Shown here: piece after piece, positions 17,776 to 27,124 of the stretch
How positions within the stretch are numbered: position 1 is the stretch's first letter
Layout of the letters: every line of letters starts with the position of its first letter
Source of the DNA: Photobacterium carnosum
Lineage (GTDB): Bacteria > Pseudomonadota > Gammaproteobacteria > Enterobacterales > Vibrionaceae
Assembly (NCBI RefSeq): GCF_002849605.1
Contig: NZ_NPIB01000009.1
Coordinates: forward strand, 62,001 to 126,000
Direction of reading: 5' to 3'
DNA: 64,000 bases
Position numbers and translations under genes: made by a program
The notes under the pieces: model-generated
Seen by the model: only the letters and a program-made list of their open reading frames with translations
Told to the model about the DNA's origin: nothing
Databases searched by the model: none

Positions 17776-18894
17776 ATGATGACTGTAGGTTTTGTGGGTT
17801 GGCGTGGCATGGTGGGCTCTGTATTAATGCAGCGTATGATTGAGGAAGGTGACTTTGCTGTTATCGATCCGGTCTTTTTTACCACATCACAAGTGGGTTT
17901 AGCGGCACCTAATTTTGTAAAAGATGCCGGTGTATTACAAGATGCGTTTGATCTTGAGGCTTTGAAGCGACTTGATGTAATTATTAGCTGCCAAGGTGGT
18001 AGTTATACTGAGAAAGTGTATCCAGCATTACGCCAAGCTGGTTGGAAAGGCTATTGGATTGATGCGGCATCAACGTTACGTATGGAGTCTGATTCAATTA
18101 TCACTCTTGATCCGGTTAACTTTGATCAGATCCAACAAGGTATTCATAGCGGCATTAATACGTATGTTGGCGGTAATTGTACTGTTAGTTTAATGCTTAT
18201 GGCCGTTGGTGGCTTATATAAAGCAGGATTAGTTGAGTGGATGACATCACAAACTTATCAAGCTGCATCAGGCGCTGGCGCAAAGAACATGCGCGAGTTA
18301 ATCCGCCAAATGGGTGTAGTTAATGATTCCGTTGCTAGTGAGTTAGCCAACCCTGCAACGTCGATTTTAGATATTGATCGTAAAGTCGCGCAAACATTAC
18401 GTGCTAAAGATTTTCCTGCTCAAGAATTTGGAGCGCCACTGGCTGGTTCATTGATTCCATGGATTGATGTTAAACGTGATAATGGTCAAAGCAAAGAAGA
18501 ATGGAAAGCGTCAGTTGAAACCAATAAGATTTTAGGTTTGCAAGACAACCCTATTCCAATTGATGGTACGTGTGTACGTATCGGAGCGATGCGTTGCCAT
18601 AGCCAAGCGTTAACATTAAAGCTTAAGAAAAATGTACCACTTGATGAAGTGGAAGCGATTATTGCATCCCATAATGATTGGGTAAAAGTGATCCCTAATG
18701 AACGCGATATAACTGTTCAAGAATTGAGTCCAGCGAAAGTAACAGGAACATTATCAGTACCTGTGGGACGGTTGCGTAAATTAGCGATGGGTGATGAGTA
18801 CCTTAATGCATTTACGGTTGGCGATCAGTTACTTTGGGGAGCTGCTGAGCCATTACGACGTACGTTACGTATCTTGTTAGCCGCTAAAGCCTAA
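17776..18894 (+). CDS. asd: Aspartate-semialdehyde dehydrogenase
   Basis: Asd reduces aspartyl phosphate to aspartate semialdehyde, the branch-point step toward lysine, diaminopimelate, methionine and threonine. The 372-residue product matches the proteobacterial type: [18 protein letters not shown] at the NADP-binding N-terminus, catalytic Cys135 in [10 protein letters not shown], and the [11 protein letters not shown] loop. The first ATG of the ATGATG pair aligns with the E. coli start. GGGAG lies about 11 bp upstream. Confidence 0.97.
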   Translation: MMTVGFVGWRGMVGSVLMQRMIEEGDFAVIDPVFFTTSQVGLAAPNFVKDAGVLQDAFDLEALKRLDVIISCQGGSYTEKVYPALRQAGWKGYWIDAASTLRMESDSIITLDPVNFDQIQQGIHSGINTYVGGNCTVSLMLMAVGGLYKAGLVEWMTSQTYQAASGAGAKNMRELIRQMGVVNDSVASELANPATSILDIDRKVAQTLRAKDFPAQEFGAPLAGSLIPWIDVKRDNGQSKEEWKASVETNKILGLQDNPIPIDGTCVRIGAMRCHSQALTLKLKKNVPLDEVEAIIASHNDWVKVIPNERDITVQELSPAKVTGTLSVPVGRLRKLAMGDEYLNAFTVGDQLLWGAAEPLRRTLRILLAAKA

Positions 18895-18913
18895 TATTAA
18901 AGATTAGAGTCAT

Positions 18914-18943
18914 AAAAAAACCCGCTTAAATAAGCGGGTTTTT
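18914..18943. terminator. Bidirectional terminator
   Basis: AAACCCGCTTA-aa-TAAGCGGGTTT with flanking A and T runs between converging asd and sodB. Confidence 0.9.
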
Positions 18944-18963
18944 AGTATTTTTACTACTGTAAA

Positions 18964-19554
18964 TTAAGCGGCTAGGTTTTTAGCAGCGAAATCCCAGTTT
19001 ACCAATGCCCAGAATGCATTCATGTAGCTTGGACGCATATTGCGGTAATCAATGTAGTAAGCGTGTTCCCAAACATCGACAGTTAGAAGTGGTGTCATTT
19101 TCAGACCTTCTTCTGCAATAGGGCAACCTGCATTTGAAGTGTTAACGATTTCTAATGCGCCATCTTCAGTTTTAACTAACCATGTCCAGCCTGAACCAAA
19201 GTTGTTAATTGCTGAATCTGTGAATTTAGCTTTGAATTCTGCGAAAGAACCAAATGCTTTAACAATTGCATCTGCTAATTTGCCTGTTGGCTCACCGCCG
19301 CCGTTTGGAGCTAGGCAATGCCAGTAGAATGTGTGGTTCCATACTTGAGCTGCGTTGTTGAAAACACCACCAGTAGAAGTCTGTACGATTTCTTCAAGAG
19401 ATTTTTCAGCAAGGTCAGTACCTTCTACAAGACCGTTTAGCTTAACAACGTAAGTGTTGTGATGCTTACCGTAATGGTATTCTAGCGTTTCTTGAGAAAT
19501 ATGTGGCTCAAGAGCGTTGATTGCGTACGGTAGAGCTGGTAGTTCAAATGCCAT
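18964..19554 (-). CDS. sodB: Superoxide dismutase (Fe type)
   Basis: A cytoplasmic superoxide dismutase of 196 residues. Metal ligands are visible: His27 in EYHYGKHHN, His74 in VWNHTFYW, Asp160 and His164 in DVWEHAYYIDY. Overall sequence is closest to iron-type SodB. It is divergent from grxD, a neighbourhood seen in other Vibrionaceae. An ATTTTAATGGAGAATTG-type upstream sequence supplies GGAG before the ATG. Confidence 0.96.
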   Translation of the reverse strand: MAFELPALPYAINALEPHISQETLEYHYGKHHNTYVVKLNGLVEGTDLAEKSLEEIVQTSTGGVFNNAAQVWNHTFYWHCLAPNGGGEPTGKLADAIVKAFGSFAEFKAKFTDSAINNFGSGWTWLVKTEDGALEIVNTSNAGCPIAEEGLKMTPLLTVDVWEHAYYIDYRNMRPSYMNAFWALVNWDFAAKNLAA

Positions 19555-19883
19555 TGCTCAATTCTCCATTTTAATTGTTGTTATTGGGCTTATGCCCCCG
19601 ACATTACTTCTAGTAGACGTTGGCGCCTACTTATTATTTGAATCTGACCGTTTTATTTTAGCAAGTTTTTTGTTTATTAAAAGCATTAAGCTTAAAAAAA
19701 TACCCTATACCTCGTTATTGGTAAGGTCAATAACCACTGAATAGATATCAATATAACTAAGATTGCGCTTTATTGCTTAAAAGAGCAGCTAAACATAATT
19801 TGAAAGTATTTTTATTGGTGACGATAACCAAGTAGAATGGTAGGGTTTATAACAAATGATTATTAGAATCGGACGAGGAAGTT
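19555..19883. other. Divergent control region of sodB and grxD
   Basis: A 329-bp spacer expected to hold both promoters. It contains a perfect GTTATTG-N7-CAATAAC dyad at 19714-19734. I do not see a convincing Fur box. No ORF. Confidence 0.4.
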
Positions 19884-20222
19884 ATGGAAACTATCGATAA
19901 AATTAAACAACAAATTACAGATAACGCTATTTTGTTGTACATGAAAGGCTCTCCAAAATTACCAAGCTGTGGCTTCTCATCACAAGCATCACAAGCGCTA
20001 ATGAACTGCGGTGAAAAATTTGCGTTTGTAGATATTCTTCAAAACCCTGACATTCGTGCTGAATTACCTATCTATGCACAGTGGCCAACATTCCCACAAT
20101 TATGGATTGACGGTGAGCTAATTGGTGGTTGTGACATCATTTTGGAAATGTTCCAAAAAGGTGAATTACAGACATTAATTAAAGAGTCTGCTGCACGTCG
20201 TGATGCACAAGCTGCTGAATAA
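19884..20222 (+). CDS. grxD: Monothiol glutaredoxin GrxD (Grx4 family)
   Basis: A 112-residue monothiol glutaredoxin with the CGFS active site at residues 29-32 and the WPTFPQLWIDGELIGGCDI glutathione-binding segment. Family members bind a 2Fe-2S cluster with glutathione and serve in Fe-S cluster delivery, often with BolA-type partners. GAGGAAG precedes the ATG. It is divergent from sodB. Confidence 0.97.
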   Translation: METIDKIKQQITDNAILLYMKGSPKLPSCGFSSQASQALMNCGEKFAFVDILQNPDIRAELPIYAQWPTFPQLWIDGELIGGCDIILEMFQKGELQTLIKESAARRDAQAAE

Positions 20223-20255
20223 GTTAGTTTGCTAAGTGTGTTATTTTGCACTGAT

Positions 20256-20289
20256 AAAAAAACCGCCACAAATTGTTGGCGGTTTTTTT
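20256..20289. terminator. Bidirectional terminator
   Basis: AACCGCCA-caaattgt-TGGCGGTT with A run before and T run after, between grxD and the converging transporter gene. Confidence 0.88.
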
Positions 20290-20314
20290 GTATTTAATAC
20301 GTAGTCTTAGATCA

Positions 20315-21637
20315 CTAAAGTATCATTGCCGCTATCCAGCCAAAGGCAATCAATGGCAAGTTGTAGTGGATAAACGTTGGTACTACAGAATCCCTAATAT
20401 GGTCATGTTGTCCATCGGCATTCAAACCAGATGTTGGACCTAAGGTTGAGTCAGAGGCTGGAGAACCTGCATCACCCAGCGCAGCTGCTGTACCTACGAT
20501 AGCAATTGTTGCCATTGGTGAGAAACCAAAAGACAAACATAATGGCACGTAAATAGTCGCTAGAATTGGAATGGTTGAAAATGAAGAACCAATTCCCATA
20601 GTGACTAATAGACCAACAACGAGCATTAATAATGCCGCCAATGGTTTGTTATTGCCGATAACACCTTCTAATGAGTTAACTAAGGTTTCAACACCACCCG
20701 TTGCTTTCATTACTGCCGCAAAACCTGCTGCCGCGATCATAATAAAACCGATCATTGCCATCATGTGCACACCTTTAGTAAACACATCGTGGGTTTCTTT
20801 CCACTTGATGACGCCAGTAAATGTAAACACCATAAAACCGACTAAGCCGCCGATAATCATTGAACCACTATAAAGTTGTGCGCCTAATGCGGCAAAAATG
20901 GCACCAACAGCAACATAAACATGGCGCATATCAATGACTTTTTTCTCTGGTTCACTGGCAAGAATTTTTGCTACTGAGTATTCGCGTGGTTTACGGTAGC
21001 TTACAAAAATAGCGGTTAATAAACCAAACAACATCCCACAAGCTGGCAATATCATGGCAATCGGCACTTGGCTTGCTACAACATCTAACCCATTATCATG
21101 TAAGTTTTTCAGTAGAATATTATTTAGGAAAATACCGCCAAAACCAATAGGAAGTACCATATAAGGTGTTACTAAACCAAACGTTAATACACAGGCAATT
21201 AAGCGTCGATCAAGTTTAAGTTTGGCAAACACATGCAGTAATGGTGGAATTACAATTGGAATAAAAGCGATATGGACAGGGATAACGTTCTGAGAAGAAA
21301 TGGCTAGTAACACTAAAATGATAAGAACGCTATATTTTACACCAGTAGCCGCCGCGATATTTTCATGGCCGCTAATGTGTTTAATAACTTTTTGAGCGAG
21401 GACATCGGTAATGCCTGAACGCGAAATAGCGACAGCAAAAGCACCTAACATGGCGTAGCTTAGGGCTGTTGTTGCACCTCCGCCTAAACCACCTTCAAAG
21501 GCTGAAACAGCATCGGTAAGGGATAACCCTCCGATGAGGCCACCAATAATGGCACTAAATGTAAGTGCAACCACGACATTGACTCGCATTAAAGCGAGTA
21601 CCAGCATGATGCATACGGCGATAATTACAGGGTTCAT
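20315..21637 (-). CDS. Na+/H+ antiporter family transporter (NhaC-like, YuiF type)
   Basis: A 440-residue multi-span membrane protein with an N-terminal region of about 65 residues ([17 protein letters not shown]) and a later antiporter core ([36 protein letters not shown]). This matches the Na+/H+ antiporter family related to B. subtilis YuiF, whose true substrate may be an amino acid such as histidine. It is distinct from the NhaC at 15.6-17.1 kb. Two strong palindromes lie upstream, suggesting a dedicated regulator. Substrate unknown. Confidence 0.82.
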   Translation of the reverse strand: MNPVIIAVCIMLVLALMRVNVVVALTFSAIIGGLIGGLSLTDAVSAFEGGLGGGATTALSYAMLGAFAVAISRSGITDVLAQKVIKHISGHENIAAATGVKYSVLIILVLLAISSQNVIPVHIAFIPIVIPPLLHVFAKLKLDRRLIACVLTFGLVTPYMVLPIGFGGIFLNNILLKNLHDNGLDVVASQVPIAMILPACGMLFGLLTAIFVSYRKPREYSVAKILASEPEKKVIDMRHVYVAVGAIFAALGAQLYSGSMIIGGLVGFMVFTFTGVIKWKETHDVFTKGVHMMAMIGFIMIAAAGFAAVMKATGGVETLVNSLEGVIGNNKPLAALLMLVVGLLVTMGIGSSFSTIPILATIYVPLCLSFGFSPMATIAIVGTAAALGDAGSPASDSTLGPTSGLNADGQHDHIRDSVVPTFIHYNLPLIAFGWIAAMIL

Positions 21638-21685
21638 AAAACGTGAGTTCCATCCGTTGTTTGTATTATTACTTCGTTTGTTTGT

Positions 21686-21700
21686 CAGTGATAATCACTG
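21686..21700. promoter_or_regulatory. Palindrome CAGTGATaATCACTG
   Basis: Perfect 7-bp arms around one central base, 48 bp upstream of the transporter start. Spacing differs from CRP and FNR sites. Probable operator, regulator unknown. Confidence 0.5.
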
Positions 21701-21716
21701 CAACACGCGATTTAAT

Positions 21717-21750
21717 TGTGATATATGAGACTTTGATCTCATATATCACA
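21717..21750. promoter_or_regulatory. Perfect 14-bp inverted repeat upstream of transporter gene
   Basis: TGTGATATATGAGA, six bases, then TCTCATATATCACA. It lies 80-113 bp before the start codon. No T run follows on either strand, so a terminator is unlikely. Probably an operator or paired half-sites. Confidence 0.55.
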
Positions 21751-22057
21751 GTGTGCTTGATTTTCAGCATTTGTCGAGCACTAATTTTATACTGATATTT
21801 ATATCTAACAACGGGCATATAAAAAATATCATATTGTTTTATATAACAAAAAAAGGTAGGTATTTAATCCGATTTTATTATAGTTAGTTTTATTAAATAA
21901 AAGTTTAAGGTGTTGTCATCATTACATTTTTATCGTTAATCGTTGTGTTTTACCCCTTTGTATTTATAAATGATGCTATTTCAGTTTGCATTTATTGTGT
22001 AACCGCGGGGATTATTGTCGGATTTAATTTTTTGAGTTGGAATTATTGCAGGAGTAT
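21751..22057. other. Intergenic region, AT-rich
   Basis: Between the palindromes and the rnt terminator. I see nothing beyond AT-rich sequence that could contain the transporter promoter. Confidence 0.35.
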
Positions 22058-22083
22058 AAAAAAACCCATACTAAGATGGGCTT
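22058..22083 (-). terminator. Terminator of rnt
   Basis: On the minus strand GCCCAT-cttagt-ATGGGT followed by a T run. Confidence 0.75.
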
Positions 22084-22110
22084 AATAAAGAGCAGGAGAA
22101 GGATAAATAC

Positions 22111-22773
22111 TTATTCTGCTGATGGCTCTTCTGTGGGAGTGCATAGCGGCCACCCACCTAATTGTTTCCACTTATTGACTATTTTACAAAACAATTCAGC
22201 GGTACGTTCGGTATCGTATAGCGCTGAGTGTGCTTCACGATTATCAAATGGGATTTCTGCGGTTTGGCAAGCTTTTGCAAGCACTGTTTGTCCAAATGCT
22301 AACCCACTTAATGCGGCAGTATCAAAGGTCGCAAACGGATGGAATGGGTTACGTTTTAGTTTTGCACGCTCAGATGCTGCCATCACAAAACTATGATCAA
22401 ACGTTGCGTTATGCGCCACCATGATCGCACGAGTGCAATCAGTGTGTTTTTGTTCTTTTCTGATTTGCTTATAAATTTCTTTCAGTGCCACTTCTTCTGA
22501 TACTGCACCACGTAATGGGCTAAACGGGTCGCGAATACCATTAAATTCTAAGGCTTCTTTGTGTAAAATTGCGCCTTCAAAAGGTGCAACATGGAAATGA
22601 ATAGTTGTTGCAGGTTTTAACCAACCATCCTCATCCATCTGTAAAGTGACAGCACAAATTTCTAATAAGGCATCTGTTTTTGAATCAAAACCTGCAGTTT
22701 CAACGTCAATGACGACAGGAAAGTAGCCGCGAAAGCGACTTTTTAGGGTGTTAAATTGGTTATCTTGGCTCAT
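22111..22773 (-). CDS. rnt: Ribonuclease T
   Basis: A 220-residue DEDDh 3'-5' exonuclease that trims tRNA 3' ends and matures stable RNAs. Catalytic residues visible: Asp23 and Glu25 in [10 protein letters not shown], Asp126 in HNATFDHSF, His182 and Asp187 in [13 protein letters not shown], one residue off E. coli numbering at most. It is divergent from motY, an arrangement conserved in Vibrio. Confidence 0.97.
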   Translation of the reverse strand: MSQDNQFNTLKSRFRGYFPVVIDVETAGFDSKTDALLEICAVTLQMDEDGWLKPATTIHFHVAPFEGAILHKEALEFNGIRDPFSPLRGAVSEEVALKEIYKQIRKEQKHTDCTRAIMVAHNATFDHSFVMAASERAKLKRNPFHPFATFDTAALSGLAFGQTVLAKACQTAEIPFDNREAHSALYDTERTAELFCKIVNKWKQLGGWPLCTPTEEPSAE

Positions 22774-22892
22774 AGCACTGCTGTCAAAATAATAGAATCC
22801 GATATTATGGCAGATTAACGGCTTAATTTCATTGCTGTTAAACTATTGGATTTGATTTTATGAATTAGTAATTTTGTAAAAGAAGAGAAAGC

Positions 22893-22919
22893 TAAAGCTC
22901 GCATCATGGATGCCGATAT
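22893..22919 (+). promoter_or_regulatory. FliA (sigma-28) type promoter of motY
   Basis: TAAAGCTC, 11 bases, GCCGATAT, against the sigma-28 consensus TAAAGTTT-N11-GCCGATAA. Thirteen of sixteen positions match with exact spacing. It lies 55 bp before the motY start. Confidence 0.75.
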
Positions 22920-22974
22920 AGAAGTATATTGTTGTAATTGCTGTTGTATTATTTTCTTCTAATTTGGTTATAAA

Positions 22975-23871
22975 ATGAATTCAATTAAATTATTAACACC
23001 TTGGTTGCAAATTGGATTGATCCTGAGTGTGTTTTTCTCAATGCCAATGGCTGTAGCTAAAAATTATTTGGCTCAACCAAGCCAATCACAATGGCAAGTA
23101 GTGGTTGATACCCCATTAGAATGCCGTCTTAATCATATTATTCCCAGTTATGGCCGTGCGCAATTTTCAGTTCTTTCAAGTAAAAAAATGAATATCCATT
23201 TTGAATTAAAAATGAATCGCCAACTGGGGGCTACTCGTAACGTTAAACTCACATCAATGCCACCGTTATGGATGCCGGGTGATGCGGCTTATGCGATGAT
23301 TAATTTGAAGTTTTTCAAACAATTTGATGGGTACATTGAAGGTAATACCGCATGGCAAATGTTAGCTGAACTAGAAGATGGGCGTAATCCTACTTTTAGT
23401 TATAAAACGTGGTCAGTACAGCAACAACGCCAATTGGAAGTCGGTTTGTCAGCGGTAAATTTTAATAAAGCATATCAAGATTTTAGCCAGTGTTTGACTA
23501 AATTAATGCCGTTTAGCTTTGATGATATAGCCTTTACAATTCTGCATTATAATAGTAACAGTGATGAGTTGGATAATATGTCACAGCAACGATTGGCACA
23601 AATTGCTGATTATGTTCGCTATTCGGATGATATTGATTTAGTGCTGGTGGCGGCATACAGTGATTCCGCCCTCGGTACGGTTGAAGGTCAGCGTTTATCA
23701 GAACAGCGCGCTACTAAAATTGAAGGCTATTTTAAGGCGTTAGGTTTACCTGAAAATCGAATTCAAGTCGAAGCCTATGGAAAAAGAAGACCGATTGCGG
23801 ATAACTCAACCCCTGTTGGTCGTAATCAAAACCGCCGAGTGGTGATTTCATTAGGACGTAGTAAAGCGTAA
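22975..23871 (+). CDS. motY: Sodium-driven flagellar motor T-ring protein MotY
   Basis: MotY forms part of the periplasmic T ring that anchors PomA/PomB stators in Na+-driven polar flagella. The 298-residue product has a signal peptide (about residues 1-28), an N-terminal domain that binds the basal body (YLAQPSQSQW, DTPLECRLNH), and a C-terminal OmpA-like peptidoglycan-binding domain (LVLVAAYSDSALGTVEGQRLSEQRA, NRRVVISLG). A FliA-type promoter precedes it, as expected for a late flagellar gene. Confidence 0.95.
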   Translation: MNSIKLLTPWLQIGLILSVFFSMPMAVAKNYLAQPSQSQWQVVVDTPLECRLNHIIPSYGRAQFSVLSSKKMNIHFELKMNRQLGATRNVKLTSMPPLWMPGDAAYAMINLKFFKQFDGYIEGNTAWQMLAELEDGRNPTFSYKTWSVQQQRQLEVGLSAVNFNKAYQDFSQCLTKLMPFSFDDIAFTILHYNSNSDELDNMSQQRLAQIADYVRYSDDIDLVLVAAYSDSALGTVEGQRLSEQRATKIEGYFKALGLPENRIQVEAYGKRRPIADNSTPVGRNQNRRVVISLGRSKA

Positions 23872-23941
23872 AACGTAAGTAAATTATCGGTTGAACGTGC
23901 TAGAAAGGCTGCTTTCACTCTTGTTACTCGCAGCATTACAA

Positions 23942-24577
23942 TTAAATTTCCACTTTATCTTTATACTCACAAAGGTCTTCAATAATGCAGCTACCACAAC
24001 GGGGTTTACGTGCAATACAGGTATAACGGCCTTGTAAAATAAGCCAGTGGTGGACATCAACTTTAAATGCGGCAGGGACTACTTTTAGTAATTTTTGTTC
24101 TACTTGTTCGACATTTTTTCCAATAGCGAACTTGGTGCGATTACAGACACGGAAAATATGAGTATCAACCGCAATAGTTGGCCAACCAAATGCTGTGTTA
24201 AGGACGACATTTGCTGTTTTACGTCCGACACCGGGTAAGGCTTCTAATGCTTCGCGATCTTCAGGAATTTCACCGTTATGTTTATCGAGTAATAAACGAC
24301 AAGTTTTGATAACGTTTTCAGCTTTAGAATTAAATAAGCCAATGGTTTTTATGTATTGTTTTACGCCATCAACCCCAAGATCAAAAATAGCTTGGGGTGT
24401 ATTAGCGATAGGGTACAGCTTATCCATGGCCTTATTGACACTGACATCTGTTGCTTGCGCTGACAGTAATACCGAAATTAGCAACTCAAACGGTGTCGTC
24501 CAATGCAGTTCAGTTTGTGGATGTGGGTTTTCAGCTTGTAATCGTTCTAATATTTGAACCCGTTTTTTATTATTCAT
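23942..24577 (-). CDS. nth: Endonuclease III (DNA glycosylase/AP lyase)
   Basis: Nth removes oxidised pyrimidines in base excision repair. The 211-residue product has the helix-hairpin-helix LPGVGRKTANV with catalytic Lys120, Asp138 in AVDTHIFRV, and a C-terminal 4Fe-4S cluster (C-x6-C-x2-C-x5-C). Both key residues keep E. coli numbers. It follows rnfE on the same strand, as in E. coli, but a hairpin lies between them. Confidence 0.97.
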   Translation of the reverse strand: MNNKKRVQILERLQAENPHPQTELHWTTPFELLISVLLSAQATDVSVNKAMDKLYPIANTPQAIFDLGVDGVKQYIKTIGLFNSKAENVIKTCRLLLDKHNGEIPEDREALEALPGVGRKTANVVLNTAFGWPTIAVDTHIFRVCNRTKFAIGKNVEQVEQKLLKVVPAAFKVDVHHWLILQGRYTCIARKPRCGSCIIEDLCEYKDKVEI

Positions 24578-24674
24578 AGTCTTTCCTGACGCAATATAAT
24601 GCCAATATCACCATGATTAAGGGTGAGCACCTATAGGGATAATGAGCATATTTGAGAATATTTATAGCAACAGT

Positions 24675-24698
24675 AAAACTGGCTCGAAAGCCAGTTTT
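24675..24698 (-). terminator. Hairpin between rnfE and nth
   Basis: AAAACTGGCT-ttcg-AGCCAGTTTT on the minus strand, perfect 10-bp arms. The T tract is only four bases, so termination may be partial; it would lower nth relative to rnf. Confidence 0.6.
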
Positions 24699-24724
24699 AG
24701 TACTGAAAAGTCACAAATACCGTC

Positions 24725-25426
24725 TTACTTAACATCAGTAATACGTGCACGTTCCACTTTTGGTTGTTGTTCTTGGGGTGATTGTTTCTTTTCTTTATAT
24801 TGATCAATAATATTTTTTAGAGCGATCATGAAACCAACGCCAATAAATGCGCCTGGTGGTAGCATTGCGAGTAAAAAGCTACTGTCAAAATGAAATATTT
24901 GAACATGCAGTACTGACGCCCAATCACCTAATAAGCGGTTGGCACCATCAAATAATGAGCCTTTACTTAAAATTTCACGCATTGCACCCAGTAAAAATAG
25001 CGCTGATGTCATACCTAGACCCATCCATAAACCATCTAATACCGCAGGTAATGGCTTATTTTTTGAGGCAAAGGCTTCTGCTCGACCGATAATAATACAG
25101 TTAGTTACGATCAACGGAATAAAGATACCTAATGATTTATATAAGCCATAAACATAGGCATTCATTAATAACTGAACGCAGGTTACCAGTGATGCAATGA
25201 TCATTACAAAAACAGGTATGCGAATTTCTGATGGGACTAATTTTCTAATGACTGAAATAGTAAAGTTAGACATCACCAAAACCATGGTCGTCGCAAGTCC
25301 TAATCCCAGTGCATTGGTTGCTGTTGATGATACCGCGAGTAATGGACATAAACCCAACAACTGCACGACAGTTGGGTTGTTGTACCATAAGCCATTTTTC
25401 ATCAACTCTTTATAAGATGTGGTCAT
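24725..25426 (-). CDS. rnfE: Rnf/Rsx electron transport complex subunit E
   Basis: A 233-residue six-span inner-membrane subunit of the Rnf complex (RnfE, called RsxE in E. coli), homologous to NqrD/RnfA. Typical segments are [17 protein letters not shown] near the N-terminus and [18 protein letters not shown], which includes a conserved cysteine associated with a membrane Fe-S cluster. Last rnf gene, 2 bp after rnfG. Confidence 0.96.
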   Translation of the reverse strand: MTTSYKELMKNGLWYNNPTVVQLLGLCPLLAVSSTATNALGLGLATTMVLVMSNFTISVIRKLVPSEIRIPVFVMIIASLVTCVQLLMNAYVYGLYKSLGIFIPLIVTNCIIIGRAEAFASKNKPLPAVLDGLWMGLGMTSALFLLGAMREILSKGSLFDGANRLLGDWASVLHVQIFHFDSSFLLAMLPPGAFIGVGFMIALKNIIDQYKEKKQSPQEQQPKVERARITDVK

Positions 25427-25428
25427 AA

Positions 25429-26073
25429 TTATTCACTCGGACAGTCTAGTGGCTGGCTTAGGATCTGCTGTTGATTATTTTGCCAGTACAACGAGATATT
25501 TTTTACCGCTTTAACTACAGCACGTGGAGTAATGGTTGCGCCAGTAAACTGATCAAATTCACCACCATCTTTACGGACATGGAATTTAGGATCGTTAGCA
25601 CCATTGACTCGCTTACCTGTGAAACTATAGATCCAATCACTGACAGTGGTTTCAATTTTATCACCCAGTCCTGGAGTTTCATGCTGCTCTAAAATACGAA
25701 CGCCAGTGATAACTCCTTTAGTATCTAGGCCAACAATTAATTTGATTGCGCCACTGTATCCATCCGGTGCAATTCCTTCAATTGCAATTCCTGTTGTTTT
25801 ACCCGCTTGAGTTGCAATATAAGCGGGCATCGGTGATTTAGTACCGATATAACGTAGATCTTTAACTAGCGTACAACTCTTATAAAGTAGGTTGTCATGG
25901 CTTGCGACAGGAATAACTTGATTAAGCGTATTCAGTAACTGTTGTTGCTGTTGTTCAAAAATACGATCAGCCGTTAAATAGTGAGTGAGAGAAACTAATG
26001 CTGTCGACAGTAAGGCAAAAACAGCCAGAATCAGACCATTTTTTTTCATGGATTTAAACATGGGCATACTCAT
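25429..26073 (-). CDS. rnfG: Rnf/Rsx electron transport complex subunit G
   Basis: RnfG anchors in the membrane by one N-terminal helix ([20 protein letters not shown]) and carries a covalent FMN on a threonine in the [12 protein letters not shown] motif. ATG 26073 starts 2 bp after the rnfD stop and gives 214 residues; the longer open frame to 26127 overlaps rnfD and is not supported. ATG 26067 and 26061 are also possible, since no clear ribosome-binding site decides. Confidence 0.93.
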   Translation of the reverse strand: MSMPMFKSMKKNGLILAVFALLSTALVSLTHYLTADRIFEQQQQQLLNTLNQVIPVASHDNLLYKSCTLVKDLRYIGTKSPMPAYIATQAGKTTGIAIEGIAPDGYSGAIKLIVGLDTKGVITGVRILEQHETPGLGDKIETTVSDWIYSFTGKRVNGANDPKFHVRKDGGEFDQFTGATITPRAVVKAVKNISLYWQNNQQQILSQPLDCPSE

Positions 26074-26075
26074 TA

Positions 26076-27122
26076 TTAGTGTCCATAAGTGCGTGGACGA
26101 GTGTAGTAATCGATGATTGGCACACATAAGTTGGCGAGTAGCACTGCAAAGGCGACCCCGTCAGGGAAACCACCCCAAGTACGAATGAGGTAGATCATTA
26201 CGCCAATAAAAGCACCAAAGATCAGTCGACCTTTTACGGTGGTTGTGGCTGTTACTGGATCGGTGGCGATAAAGAATGCGCCAAGCATGGTTGCACCAGA
26301 GAACATATGTAATAGCGGTGAAGCAGCAACACTTGGATCAAGCACATGCATAACACTACTAATAACCAGTAATGACGTTAGCATTGCGACTGGAATGTGC
26401 CATTGAATAATACGCAATTTAAGCAGTAATAAACCACCTAATAAGAAACCAATGTTAACCCACTCCCAACCAATGCCCGCCAGTGTACCGTAAACTGGTT
26501 TTTTCATTGCTTCTGCAATTGTCAGTCCAGTTTTTAACGATGTTTTTAGAGTATCTAATGGGGTTGCCATGGTGTAGCCATCAACGGACATTTTTAGCTG
26601 TTGGATACTGAAACCATCAGGTGTGTAACCAGTAAAGATTGCAGACAGGCTATCCATAAAGGTCACAGGGTTAGCACTTAATGATGCGGGTGGTAACCAT
26701 GTTGTCATTTGAACGGGGAATGAAATCAATAATACGACATAAGCAACCATTGCTGGGTTAAACAGGTTTTGACCCATGCCACCATAGAGGTGTTTCGCGA
26801 CAACAATCGCAAAGAATACGCCAATAACGGTGATCCACCACGGTGCCAGTGGGGGAATAGAAATACCAATTAATACCCCAGTTAATAGTGCAGTATTATC
26901 ACGTAAATAAGGTGCTAATGGACGTTGACGTAATTTAAGTACAATTGCTTCAAATGTAAGTGCACACAAAGAGGCGAAAACAATTTGGATCAGTGTTCCC
27001 AACCCAAAAAAGTAGCATTGAGCAATAACACCAAAAGCTGCACATAAAATAACCGTACGCATGATGGTACTTGTGCTGCGACGATTATGTGCATGGGGTG
27101 AGCTGGCAATATTAAAAGCCAC
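26076..27122 (-). CDS. rnfD: Rnf/Rsx electron transport complex subunit D
   Basis: A 348-residue multi-span subunit with a covalently bound flavin expected at the threonine of the SGATM motif ([21 protein letters not shown]). It aligns with RnfD/NqrB. It lies 2 bp after rnfC. The complex moves electrons between NADH and ferredoxin-like carriers coupled to Na+ or H+ movement; in E. coli it also resets SoxR. Confidence 0.96.
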   Translation of the reverse strand: MAFNIASSPHAHNRRSTSTIMRTVILCAAFGVIAQCYFFGLGTLIQIVFASLCALTFEAIVLKLRQRPLAPYLRDNTALLTGVLIGISIPPLAPWWITVIGVFFAIVVAKHLYGGMGQNLFNPAMVAYVVLLISFPVQMTTWLPPASLSANPVTFMDSLSAIFTGYTPDGFSIQQLKMSVDGYTMATPLDTLKTSLKTGLTIAEAMKKPVYGTLAGIGWEWVNIGFLLGGLLLLKLRIIQWHIPVAMLTSLLVISSVMHVLDPSVAASPLLHMFSGATMLGAFFIATDPVTATTTVKGRLIFGAFIGVMIYLIRTWGGFPDGVAFAVLLANLCVPIIDYYTRPRTYGH

Positions 27123-27124
27123 GA

